NCBI GenBank assembly: GCA_003254925.1
Contig: QANZ01005033.1
Location: forward strand, 1 to 64,000
Origin: Chamaecrista fasciculata
Lineage: Eukaryota > Streptophyta > Magnoliopsida > Fabales > Fabaceae
Direction of reading: 5' to 3'
Length of the DNA: 64,000 bases
The notes under the pieces were generated by a model. That model was not told where the DNA came from. It did no database searches and worked only from the letters and a program-made list of their open reading frames with translations. The translations under genes were made by a program, and so were the position numbers. Shown in pieces: positions 22,204 to 31,908 of the stretch (position 1 is the stretch's first letter; the number at the start of each line of letters is the position of its first letter).

Positions 22204-22697
22204 CCGTTTGGTACCATTTGGGTAAGTAAAGGAAATGGTTTTATAAGGGAAAAATTGTGAGGGAAAGGAAAAGTAGTTGAGGGAATGTAAAGTAGTTAAA
22301 GATTGAAAGTATTTTGTATAAAAAGGTATGAGAGGAAAAGTAAAATAGATATAAAAAAATGATAAAAATGCCCTTCTCACAACCACCACAAGACCGCCGC
22401 CGCTGCCCACGGTGGCCGACGCCGCCGTCAACCGCCGTCGCCGCCACAGGCCACCGTCAGGGGAAGAAGATGGGATGAGAGTGAGAGGGGCAAATTAGAA
22501 ATCTACCATAATTCCCTAGGTAGACTTGGGATTACATCAGAAATGTGAAGTAAAGAAAAATGACTTATGTAATGTAAATACCTTTACATTGTAATACACT
22601 TTACATAGCTCAAATTGTCATACCAAACACCTGAAAGTATTGGAATCCGTGCCTATATTTTACATGCCTCCCTTTTCCCTCCAAACAAACGACCTAT
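22204..22697. mobile_element. MITE-like element with GGTCCGTTTGG ends
   Basis: The left end GGGTCCGTTTGGTACCATTT faces the imperfect inverse CCAAACAAACGACC at the right, and ATACCAAACACC nearby repeats the theme. Both ends abut TAT. GC-rich GCCGCC words (22388-22440) sit in the middle. The superfamily is uncertain because the target duplication is too short to decide. Confidence 0.5.
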
Positions 22698-23893
22698 ATA
22701 ATATTGTTGGGTGATGCATCAATGTAATTGTATATGTTGGCCCTTTGATCCTACTCTACTTCAACTTGGACTCAATTTAATTTTAATTTGTTAAAAAAAT
22801 TAGTTATAATTAATTAGTGCTCGTTAGTTCAAGCTAGCTAGATCTGTATTTTTTGTTTATTGGGATTCAATTAATAAGCATTATAGAAAAAGCATATTCC
22901 ATCGTTGATTGCAGCTTTCATAATAACATCGAAGTTCAACATTAGCTTAGAAGTTAGAACTAGATCTCTTGAAAAAATTCCCTGTATTGATCATTTAAAC
23001 TTGTGTAAATAAAGATTAGTTTAAAACTGGTGTGTGTAAATTGTGAGAGTGATTCTATGGTGTGTTCAATTTGCGTATGCATGGGCAAGCCTATAGTCTT
23101 AAACAATTTCATCAAATTATTTAATATAAAATTTAGTAATTAGTACCTACTTAGATAAAACTTTTCATCAAATTATTTAATAAGATAAAACTTATATCAA
23201 GTTTCTTATATCCTTGTTATCAAATTTCACTAATTACAAGTCTTGATTACATTCTCTCTCTTCAATGATTGATCATGCAAAAAGTGATGTTTAATATTCT
23301 CTCTATCATGATTGGTCATATATAAAATTTTTGCCACGTGTCAAATGTTGATTGGAGAACTTGATATATTTTTTTGATTTTTTTTTTGTTAATTTGTTAT
23401 TCATTTGTTTACTAATGTTAATAATGGACATGTAGGACATGTAGGAAAGAGAGAGAAGCCACATAATGAAAAATGAAGAAAAGATCGAGACAAAACTTAA
23501 TAGTAGGACCATTTTGAAACGAGTTCCATAGATAATTGATCAATTTGAACTTTCTCAAAAGATAATGGACTAAAATGAACTTTGAAACAAAGATAATGGA
23601 TCAAAATGAACATTTGACCTACTAATAAACAAACAAAAACAAACTCTGCAAACTATCTGTTTATTCGTCTCTCTGATGGTTTCAAAAGGAAATAAAATTC
23701 ATGCGTAACATAGTCGCCACAAGTGATAGGGTCGATATATTAGTGTTCGCTCAATAACAACACAAAAATTCATCGTTCAGGAGATCAGAGAACAAACAGC
23801 CAAACGAAAGGCTTTTAGCTCAGCCAACTATTCCTAACTGAAACATTTATGCAATTACAAAGAAGGAATCCTACACTAGTGACATTACTTGGG
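22698..23893. other. AT-rich intergenic stretch
   Basis: No gene seen. The last 200 bp probably include the 3' UTR of the mL41 gene. Confidence 0.55.
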
Positions 23894-25621
23894 CTATTGA
23901 GCCGATCCAGAAGCCTCAGACGTCTGGACTTCTCTAGGACACTGAGACACATAAGGTTTGAGCTGCACAAAACAATACCAATAGAGATCAGCACTTAATT
24001 CAATCTTAAGTGATAGAATAACAGAGATTCTAAATTCTCAAGCACTCAGGAAAAAAAAAAAAAAGAATCTCTTTGTTTGTTTGTTTGTTTCCCCCCTACT
24101 TGAGCTAGGGAAGGAAGTATGCAGGGATAGTGAGCTAAATCATATCTCTGGAGCAATGACAAGTACTAAAATGATACAAGAAAGACGAGAACACAATTAT
24201 GCTTATGCAGAAGAATAGCCACATCATTAAAGCACAGTTCATGTCTTTGTGTTGCCAAAAGTAGAAAGATGTAAGCAGAGTTTGAGCCAATAACCATCAC
24301 TAACTGTAACCATATCTTATCTCTTAAGAAAGCTCTAAGGAGTGAGGAGTCATGAACTAAAGAGTATTTAGAGGAAAATGGTAATGTTTATCATCAAGGG
24401 AGTCAGTAAACTACAATAATACTGCTGAAAGTATATTGAACAAATGGTCGGATAAAAAATTGGAGACCAATAGGCAAGAAAGTAGTGAATGGAACATGCA
24501 GACCTTGAAATCAGTCAGATCGGGGACTACATAGTTCGGCAGTTTTTCTTGCTTTACTACATATCCACCTGTAACAAAATAGATATACAAATTAAATCAG
24601 ACAAAATGAAAATACATTGCTGGCAGTAAGATTGTACCTCAGTAGTCAGTACATGATTTATATTTTATAACAATACCTAAAATGTGAATCATGGATATTA
24701 AATAGGCAAGTTAATATATAAAAGCAAGATTAAATTCCATGGATACAACTAGGCTGATGTATCAGAACTACAATATAAGTCATACATACTAACAATAAGT
24801 TCCTCCAAAAAAAAATACAATAAAACATCCAAAAGGCCACAACTCTTCTTGCACTTGGCAATATTCTGAGATTGTTCATTGATCTCACTTTTCAACTAGA
24901 AGTCCTCAGACTAAAACCAAGCGACAAATAAGTTAACATCAGTTCAAAATAAGCAGCATTCAACATTATTTTCCACAACTGATAAGCAATCTTACCCAGA
25001 AAGAAAGTAGAAAGAAACAGAGCAATATTTGTCTAATAATAGACACCTTAACCAGGCATATATTACAACCATTAATAACATCCAGAAGTTGGAAATCTCT
25101 ATAACTAAAATTTTAAAATAGTAAATCTGATATGCATTCAATCAGGCCCAAAGATATTCTACTGAAAATTATACTGACAATATCAGTTTTAAGATGGGAG
25201 ACCTACAATTTGGGAGTTTGAAATAAACAAGCCTGTTCTCATGTTCCTAAATTGGAGATATGTTTGCTAGACTAGAAGTTTCTAAATTGATTCTCTTTCT
25301 TTCAAAACTCAATAATCCACAACTCTTCATTCAACAACAAAACTGCAATCAGATAAACAAAATTATACACAGTATCCCAATTGTCCATCTTACATATATT
25401 GAGCTACAACGGTGAACTGCAATCTTATTGCAATTTATTTTAGTTGAAAGTGAATAAATAAATAAATAAATACCTTTGCGAGTGTGGAAACCAGTAGGCT
25501 TGCAATTCTTCCCCTTGTAGTAATCTCGGGGAGCACGTTTTGGTGATAGAATGTCAAGTGATGACGTACGCTTCCTTCTATACATTGACCTTGCTATCCC
25601 TAAAATGAGCCCCAGCGGCAT
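23894..25621 (-). CDS. Mitochondrial large-subunit ribosomal protein mL41
   Basis: Three coding exons on the minus strand give 93 residues: 25474-25621, 24504-24568 and 23894-23962, all with GT-AG borders and matching phases (148, 65 and 69 bp). The protein starts MPLGLILGIARSMYRRKRTS and has the family core APRDYYKGKNCKPTGFHTRK. Exon 2 gives GYVVKQEKLPNYVVPDLTDF and exon 3 LKPYVSQCP followed by a short polar tail. The length equals that of plant homologues of human MRPL41 and yeast MRPL27. The product is a structural part of the mitochondrial 54S/39S-type subunit near the exit side of the ribosome (family knowledge). The basic N-terminus may act in mitochondrial import. A further intron lies in the 5' UTR, with donor CG|GTGAGT near 25827. 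Four TGGGCC/GGCCCA boxes lie upstream. Confidence 0.93.
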
Positions 25622-25639
25622 CTTTTCCCCTCTCCAAAA

Positions 25640-25895
25640 GAGACAGAATAAGCTGATCATCAAGAAGGGGAAGCATGGATAAGCACGCACAGAAACATAA
25701 ATTGATTTCAAGGAAAACAACCATATTTTGTACCATGAATGTAGTTAGAAAAAATCGACGAACATCTTAACTTACAATTAAGATAGAAATAGAAAAGGAG
25801 AAAGGAGAATGAAGAGAACACTCACCGCGATTTCAAAGTGCAGATTTCCGATATCAATGGCCGTCGACGAGGGTAGCCAGAAGAATCAAGCGTAT
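25640..25895 (-). other. 5' UTR of the mL41 gene with an intron
   Basis: A donor-like CG|GTGAGTG (minus, at about 25822-25829) and candidate acceptors before the ATG (for example TGATCAG, about 25655) suggest a leader exon at about 25829-25895 and a spliced 5' UTR of the mL41 transcript. Exact ends need transcript data. Confidence 0.5.
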
Positions 25896-25913
25896 TTAGC
25901 TTCGTGGATTGAA

Positions 25914-25975
25914 TGGGCCGGTCGGCCCAGTCCACCAAGAGTGAGATGGACTTAATATGGCCCACTGTTGGCCCA
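25914..25975 (-). promoter_or_regulatory. Cluster of four site II (TGGGCC) elements
   Basis: TGGGCC/GGCCCA occurs at 25914-25919, 25924-25929, 25959-25964 and 25970-25975, just upstream of the mL41 leader. Site II elements bind TCP factors and are enriched before plant genes for ribosomal and mitochondrial proteins (family knowledge). Confidence 0.7.
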
Positions 25976-26497
25976 ACCCAATACTTCATTATGATTTCTT
26001 TCTTTTACTTAATTAGTTTTCTAGTTAGATTAATTTATTAATCCTTTATTTTTTGCATTGACTTTAATTTGAAAAAGATACAATTTTTTTAAAGAAAAAA
26101 TTTTGTTGATTAAGATGTTTATTAGATATTATATGTTTCATCATTATTTTAGTTTGTTACATTAATTATTATGAGACAACTTTATGGTTATATATAAGAC
26201 AGTAAGATTTTGATATAAATGAAGCAAAAGTGTAGGAAGTCCATCACAAAAACAAACTATGAGATTTATTAAAGATTGATATAAATTATAGGGAATAATA
26301 GATTAATTAAACCTATACTTTTGTTATTTAATTTTAAGGACTCAATTATATATAAAAAAAAAAAAAGATAGGTGGAGGAAACTCATGATTTACCCCCACC
26401 CTCGAAAAAGGATGATGTTATTTAATTGTAAGGACTCAATTATATAAAAAAAAATCTAAAGATAATTTTAAATTATAATGACCTAATTGATAATAAG
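25976..26497. other. Intergenic DNA with a short direct duplication
   Basis: A GTTATTTAATTxTAAGGACTC word, followed by AATTATATA and an A-run, is present at about 26320 and again at about 26417. No gene is visible. Confidence 0.5.
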
Positions 26498-27104
26498 TGA
26501 TAAACTAGAAAATGGGTAGCACTTACCTAGTTCACCGGATGTGGGCTGCAAGAGCCAAGAGTTGAACAAGAACCTGCAAGAGCTTCAGAGGGGGGGCTCT
26601 GCGAAGAGAACTCCGACGCTCAAGTTAGTAAGAGAGTGATATGAGAGTAAGAGAATTCTGGAGTGTAAAGAGTAGCTAACCTTGAACTGCTGAGATGGGC
26701 TCTATTTATAGAGCAGGGAGGAGAGAGGTGGTCAGCGCGCGGGGCGGACCACGTAACCGGACACGATCTCCACCAGCGGAGATGGTGGAGACCGAGATTT
26801 GCGGAGCAAGGCAATCGTGGGTGATCGCGTGTTACTTCGCATGGCGGGCGCCAGAAAACTGGAGATCGTGGGTGTGAACAAGTCCGTAGCCCACGATCTC
26901 CCGTAGCGTGGATTGCGGAGCAAGGTAGTCGTGGATGACTACGTGTTATTTGAGGGGCGTGCGCCAAGACCCTGGATGGATCATGGCCGCCCCTAACTGT
27001 GCAGAGGGCGCCCAATTGGCTCGAGAGCGCCTCGCAAGGTGTGGAGGGGGGAAGAGGCCCGGTGCGAGGGCCATTTAGGCGTACGCTCAAATAGTGATGT
27101 ATCA
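26498..27104 (-). repeat. Left (3') LTR of the gypsy-like element
   Basis: 607 bp, TGATAAAC...GATGTATCA as read on the plus strand. The segment 26873-27104 matches 31671-31903 closely, which fixes it as an LTR. The 320-codon ORF running through here into the interior reads repeats and is not a gene. Confidence 0.8.
26702..26710 (-). promoter_or_regulatory. TATA box in the gypsy-like LTR
   Basis: TATAAATAG on the minus strand, inside the palindrome GCTCTATTTATAGAGC, within the intact LTR. Confidence 0.55.
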
Positions 27105-27225
27105 CAAGTCCCTCCTTAAAGAAGCCAACGTGTGCGTCCGTTGCTGCCTCTGGGCGGGCGCTCAGAGAGGGAAGCGATCGATGGAACCAACGTCGGGGGC
27201 ATGCAAGTAAGTTAGGCGGGTGCCT

Positions 27226-27475
27226 GAAGGTAAGGCCTTGGAAGCAAAGCCATGGTGGCAAGGTCTTGGCGGCAACCCCTGGCGGCAAACCCTTGGCGGC
27301 AAACCCTGGCGGCAAAGCCTGGCGGCAACCCTGGCGGCAAAGCCTTGGTGGAAAAGCCTGGCGGTAACCCCTGGAGGCAAACCCTTGGCGGCAAACCCTG
27401 ACGGCAAAGCCTTGGTGGCAAAGCCTTGGAGGCAACCCCTGGCGGCGACCCCTGGGGGCAAAGCCTTTGAGGCGT
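27226..27475. repeat. Minisatellite with GGCGGCAAACCCTTGG-like units
   Basis: About 15 variants of a 14-16 bp unit (GGCGGCAAACCCTT, GGCGGCAAAGCCTT and others) lie head to tail in the interior of the gypsy-like element near its 3' LTR. The units vary in length and have no spacers. Confidence 0.8.
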
Positions 27476-27627
27476 ACGCCCAAAATGTGCAGGAGTACTT
27501 GTCCCCCGCGCAGAGGGAGCATTAGGAATGGCGGGCTTCCATGGGAACAGGGAAAGTCAGGGAGGCCATGGCGGGCGGCCATGTATACGGAAGCAGTGAT
27601 ATTGGTGTTACATCAATGCGTCCGCCC

Positions 27628-29476
27628 TGTTGGAGATTGTGCCCTAGGGCCAATCATTTTATAGATATGTTGTGAACATATCAATTAATTTATGGAGATA
27701 AATTAATGGTTATCATATTATTAGCATGTTTACTATGATAACAGTCCGTGATTAATTATGAGATAATTAATCTAAACTGTCCCTGGTCGCTCATTCAAGT
27801 GGGAACTTGAAATGAACTAAGACCAGCATGACCTCGGTGCATAGGGATGCACGCACTAGATGCTGGAACGAGAGTCATGGTGCAATTACGTAANNNNNNN
27901 NNNNNNNNNNNNNNNNNNNNNNNNNNNNNNNNNNNNNNNNNNNNNNNNNNNNNNNNNNNNNNNNNNNNNNNNNNNNNNNNNNNNNNNNNNNNNNNNNNNN
28001 NNNNNNNNNNNNNNNNNNNNNNNNNNNNNNNNNNNNNNNNNNNNNNNNNNNNNNNNNNNNNNNNNNNNNNNNNNNNNNNNNNNNNNNNNNNNNNNNNNNN
28101 NNNNNNNNNNNNNNNNNNNNNNNNNNNNNNNNNNNNNNNNNNNNNNNNNNNNNNNNNNNNNNNNNNNNNNNNNNNNNNNNNNNNNNNNNNNNNNNNNNNN
28201 NNNNNNNNNNNNNNNNNNNNNNNNNNNNNNNNNNNNNNNNNNNNNNNNNNNNNNNNNNNNNNNNNNNNNNNNNNNNNNNNNNNNNNNNNNNNNNNNNNNN
28301 NNNNNNNNNNNNNNNNNNNNNNNNNNNNNNNNNNNNNNNNNNNNNNNNNNNNNNNNNNNNNNNNNNNNNNNNNNNNNNNNNNNNNNNNNNNNNNNNNNNN
28401 NNNNNNNNNNNNNNNNNNNNNNNNNNNNNNNNNNNNNNNNNNNNNNNNNNNNNNNNNNNNNNNNNNNNNNNNNNNNNNNNNNNNNNNNNNNNNNNNNNNN
28501 NNNNNNNNNNNNNNNNNNNNNNNNNNNNNNAGATTTGAATTAAGATATTGGGGTAATATTTTAATTCAATAAAGAATTTAAATTCAGAATTCAAATTTTG
28601 AATTAAAGATATTATTGTAATATTTTAATTCAAAAACATTGGGATAAAATAAGTTGGTTATGACTTCCTAATTTTAGGAGTTATTTTTGATTTATAAAAT
28701 TCCCAAAAATGGAGCATAATAGGCGCCTATCTCTAGTGGGTCCCTTTGGAAGATTTGATCTTCAAATTGATTCTATGAGATAGGGATTTGAATTTGAATT
28801 AAAATATTATTGTAATATTTTAATTAGATATTCAAGTCTTAAAGATATGATATTATCAGAATATCATGATTTTATATTTATAAAATTACTATAATTTTAG
28901 TAAATATAAGCCTAAAAGTCGCCTAGCTCATCACTTGGTCATGTCATGCACATTGTGAAACCCTAGCTCACTAAGAGAAGTCGAAATTCATCCTAGTAGA
29001 GAGAGAATTTTCGCCACCCACCTTCCTAGAGAGAGAAGTCGATTTTCCTCTAAGTGTTAGAGAGAGAAATCGAAAGTTGTGGGTTCTAGGGTTCTTGAGT
29101 GAAGAAGAACAAAAGGGGTTTTGTTGCTGTCTTACACTCAGTATTGCGCCACCTTGCCTAGAGTTCAGAGAAGGAGTTCCTGAATTCACAAACTGTAGAT
29201 TGAATCCCGAGTCTCTTTGGAGAAAGAGGCGTGGAGGCTAGCACCTCGTGTTCGAGAAACTGTTCGTGTGGATCACCGGTAGAGGAAGGACGCGCAAACG
29301 GACTTCTAGACTCGCGAGTATCACCAATCCGATTGAAAGCTTGAGGTATAACACTTTTCATATCTGGTTTTAAATTCAACTAGCGGATCTCAGGGTTGGA
29401 TTTTCCTGGGGAGCACAAGTTTTTTTTTATTTACTGTTTGTTTCCGCTGCGTGTTTTCCCCGGGGATTTCCCAACA
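27628..29476 (+). mobile_element. Solo LTR nested in the gypsy-like element
   Basis: It starts TGTTGGAGATTGTGCCCTAG and ends GGGGATTTCCCAACA (TGTTGG...CCAACA), flanked by exact 5-bp duplications CGCCC (27623-27627 and 29477-29481). It is 1849 bp including 637 unknown bases. No internal region or second LTR is present, so it is a solo LTR unless the gap hides more. Its 3' part matches the LTR fragment at 1-311. The family is not certain; the ends look copia-like. Confidence 0.85.
27894..28530. other. Assembly gap (637 Ns)
   Basis: Unknown bases inside the solo LTR. ORFs spanning them are meaningless. Confidence 1.
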
Positions 29477-29481
29477 CGCCC

Positions 29482-30149
29482 ATGGGATTGAGAATTGCCA
29501 GAAGCAATTAAGTCTACCGAACCCCGACCTGAACGAGGCGGGCATGAGATCCGTATGCGGGCGGATGATGATGAGCTGGGCGGGCCAATGCCTGACCCGC
29601 CGAGTGACGGCCATCCACGGATTGGAGTTGGCGGAGGGGCGATCGCCACAGTGATTTCGGATGACTAGGTCATCCTTTGTAAAGAATTTGTAATTCCAGG
29701 GGTGTGTTCCCCTTTCTGAGTTTGTATAGGGCATGTGCGCCCTTTTCTATTGAAGAATTGTATGGCTGTGTGGCCAGGATTCATGTGAGGCCGTAAGGCC
29801 AATGTTTGGATTAGTGCGATAAATATGCCCGGTGCAATGCTTTACCTGTTTGATGTGTTTGATACTTGCGCAAGTGTATGCGTGTGGATGTGTGTGTCCG
29901 CCCAACTGAGTTGGCGATCGGACTGGGGGGCTAGCCAGCCATGAGGTAATGGACCAGCATGGCGTATAAGCAACTTCTCGGCTCATGGGCGCGCGGAGCG
30001 CCTGCGAGAAAGCTTTTGGAGGCGTCCCTCCTGCCTTCTAGCTCTTCTTTAGAGCGTCAATAACTTACACACTGTAAGTTGTATAGATTAGGCTGCGCCT
30101 AAGTGAATGTAGTGGAAATAAGTATATACACGAGTCGTGTGAGATGCTA
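29482..30149 (-). other. Non-coding interior of the gypsy-like element
   Basis: GC-rich sequence without a convincing reading frame on either strand. It connects the nested solo LTR to the tandem repeat at 30150 and may be decayed coding sequence. Confidence 0.5.
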
Positions 30150-30375
30150 ACCGTTCGCTCTGGGAGCCCGGGAAGGTGAATTTGGACAAGCGCGTCCGAA
30201 GGTGGAGGGCGGGCGCCCTCTACCTCATCAGGTAAGATGAGATGTGTAAGCATAAAGCGTGCACCGTTCGCTCCGAGAGCCCGGGAAGGTGCATTTGGAC
30301 AAGCGCGTCCGAAGTTGTGGGGCGTGCGCCCTCTACCTCATCAGGTAAGATGAGATGTGTAAGCATAAGGCGTGC
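30150..30375. repeat. Two-copy tandem repeat, 113-bp unit
   Basis: Units start with ACCGTTCGCTC at 30150 and 30263. Both contain GAGCCCGGGAAGGTG, TTTGGACAAGCGCGTCCGAA and CCCTCTACCTCATCAGGTAA, then GATGAGATGTGTAAGCATAA. They differ at only a few positions. Confidence 0.9.
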
Positions 30376-30597
30376 AAGAGGTTTTGCAAAGGGAAATGAT
30401 ATATCATTAAGTAAATATTGTTGCCCGCCATGGGTAGGTCAGAGCGTACAAAGATGATATAGTTGGGCCTTAAGCATTTTAGGGGAAGGGAGCTAACACA
30501 AAAGAACATAACAGACATGAAAAGAAAAGATTGCAACTAATCTTAAGGCCGGGCGGCTGCTACGCCCATTTAGAGTTAGCTACAGATCTAAGAGGTG

Positions 30598-31584
30598 TCA
30601 GCCACTAGTGTGGTCTACCTCGTCACGTAGGTCCGTTATATCCTGGAGCTTGCCGAAACGGCTCTCGGAGGCGAGCTGGTTGTCCTCCTTAAGTATGAAG
30701 TCGCTGACTTGCTTCAGCAATGCGTCAAGGGTCTTCGGGTTGGCGAGCGCCAACTCGTTAGAGACCTTGCCGGGGCGGAGGCCCTGCTTGAAGACGTGGA
30801 TCGCCACGCTATCCTCCAAATCCTCCACCTCGTGGTAGCGCTCGGAAAAACGCTTGAGGAAGTCCCTGAGGCTCTCGCTGGAGCCCTGGATGAGGTCCGC
30901 CATGACAATTGACGGTTTCTTGTAGACGATGTTGGTGGCGAAGCGCTTGAGAAAGGCGGCCTCCAGCTCGTCAAAGTTATGGATAGTGTAGTCCGGCAGG
31001 CGGGCGTACCAGTGGAGTCCTTCCTGGCCAAGTGTGGTGGGAAAGAGTTTGCATTTCTTTCCCTCTATGAGGGACGCTAGCTGGACGTTCGCCTGGAACG
31101 CCTTCAGGTGCAGGATTGGGTCTGCGACTGGTTCATAAGGCGCCATTTTGACGAGCATCTTGAATCCCTGTGGTACAATGTCACGCTGGATAGACAAGGC
31201 GAAGGGTCCCTTCTGGGGAATAAAGGTACCCGGCTCGTCCTCAAACCCGGTGGCGGGCGCGTTTTCCTGGGCCGAACCAGCGGTTGTGTTGGGGCGGCCG
31301 GGATTCGACCGCTGAGGTGTGCTGTGAGCAGAGAGGCTTTGGAATTTGCGACGAAGAGATTCCGTCTGCTCCTTCATCATTCCACGAAAGATGGACATGA
31401 TGTCCAAAGCCTGGAAAGCTTGGCCCGTGGCGCCCATCTCGGTCGCGGGTGGTGCTACTCGAGAGGGTGCTCCCTCTTCCCGATGTTCCTCCTGTTCTTG
31501 GTCCTCCTGAGAGCCAGGGGCGTGCTCTTGGGAATCAGAGGGGTAATCCAAAAGGGGATCGCGAGGGGAGTCGTTATGAGCCAT
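30598..31584 (-). CDS. Ty3/gypsy-type Gag protein
   Basis: 328 residues. The N-terminal 120 are acidic and Pro/Gln-rich. Residues about 150-290 match the retrotransposon Gag domain: HLKAFQANVQL, then LGQEGLHWYARLP, FDELEAAFLKRFA, SLRDFLKRFSERY and AIHVFKQGLRPG. Gag builds the cytoplasmic virus-like particle that packages element RNA. The frame stops soon after the domain, and no zinc knuckle, protease or polymerase follows. The stop may be natural for a gag-only element or the result of decay. The start at 31584 (MAHNDSPRDP) lies close to the truncated right LTR. There are no internal frameshifts. Confidence 0.85.
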   Translation of the reverse strand: MAHNDSPRDPLLDYPSDSQEHAPGSQEDQEQEEHREEGAPSRVAPPATEMGATGQAFQALDIMSIFRGMMKEQTESLRRKFQSLSAHSTPQRSNPGRPNTTAGSAQENAPATGFEDEPGTFIPQKGPFALSIQRDIVPQGFKMLVKMAPYEPVADPILHLKAFQANVQLASLIEGKKCKLFPTTLGQEGLHWYARLPDYTIHNFDELEAAFLKRFATNIVYKKPSIVMADLIQGSSESLRDFLKRFSERYHEVEDLEDSVAIHVFKQGLRPGKVSNELALANPKTLDALLKQVSDFILKEDNQLASESRFGKLQDITDLRDEVDHTSG

Positions 31585-31668
31585 AGCAAAGTGAGGATCA
31601 CCTAGTTTAGCGAGGTAAACGTTGGTGAGTTAGCTTTTGTAAAGAAAAAAGCAATAGAGAGCGATTGC

Positions 31669-31903
31669 GTGTGGACAAGTCCGTAGCCCACGATCTCCCG
31701 TAGCGTGGATTGCGGAGCAAGGTAGTCGTGGATGACTACGTGTTATTTGGGGGGCGTGCGCCAAGACCCTGGATGGATCATGGCCGCCCCTAACTGTGCA
31801 GAGGGCGGTCGATTGGCTTGAGAGCGCCTTGCAAGGTGTGGAGGGGGGAAGAGGCCCGGTGCGAGGGCCGTTTAGGCGTACGCCCAAATAGTGATGTATC
31901 AAT
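31669..31903 (-). repeat. Right (5') LTR, truncated
   Basis: About 235 bp matching 26871-27104, including TCATGGCCGCCCCTAACTG and GTGATGTATCA. About 370 bp of the LTR, including the TATA box, are missing on the gag side, so the element has probably lost its own promoter. Confidence 0.75.
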
Positions 31904-31908
31904 AAGTA

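Larger units (their letters stand above)
26498..31903 (-). mobile_element. Gag-only Ty3/gypsy-like LTR element, with a nested insertion
   Basis: Ends are TGATAAAC... (left) and ...GTGATGTATCA (right), with 5-bp target duplications ATAAG (26493-26497 and 31904-31908). Orientation is minus, from the gag frame. The left (3') LTR is 607 bp. The right (5') LTR keeps only about 235 bp. Between them are a gag gene (30598-31584) and long GC-rich non-coding DNA, but no protease, polymerase or integrase, so it is non-autonomous. A solo LTR of another family (27628-29476) is inserted in it. The GC content contrasts sharply with the AT-rich surroundings. Confidence 0.85.

Noticed and set aside
27226..27475. 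CRISPR-like array
   Set aside because: Units are adjacent, variable and without spacers, in a plant nuclear retroelement. It is a minisatellite.
26620..27582. 320-codon minus-strand ORF
   Set aside because: It runs through an LTR and a minisatellite (repeated Arg/Gln/Gly/Phe/Ala text). The length comes from GC-rich repeats.
27847..28594. Long ORFs on both strands
   Set aside because: They consist almost entirely of unknown bases from the assembly gap.
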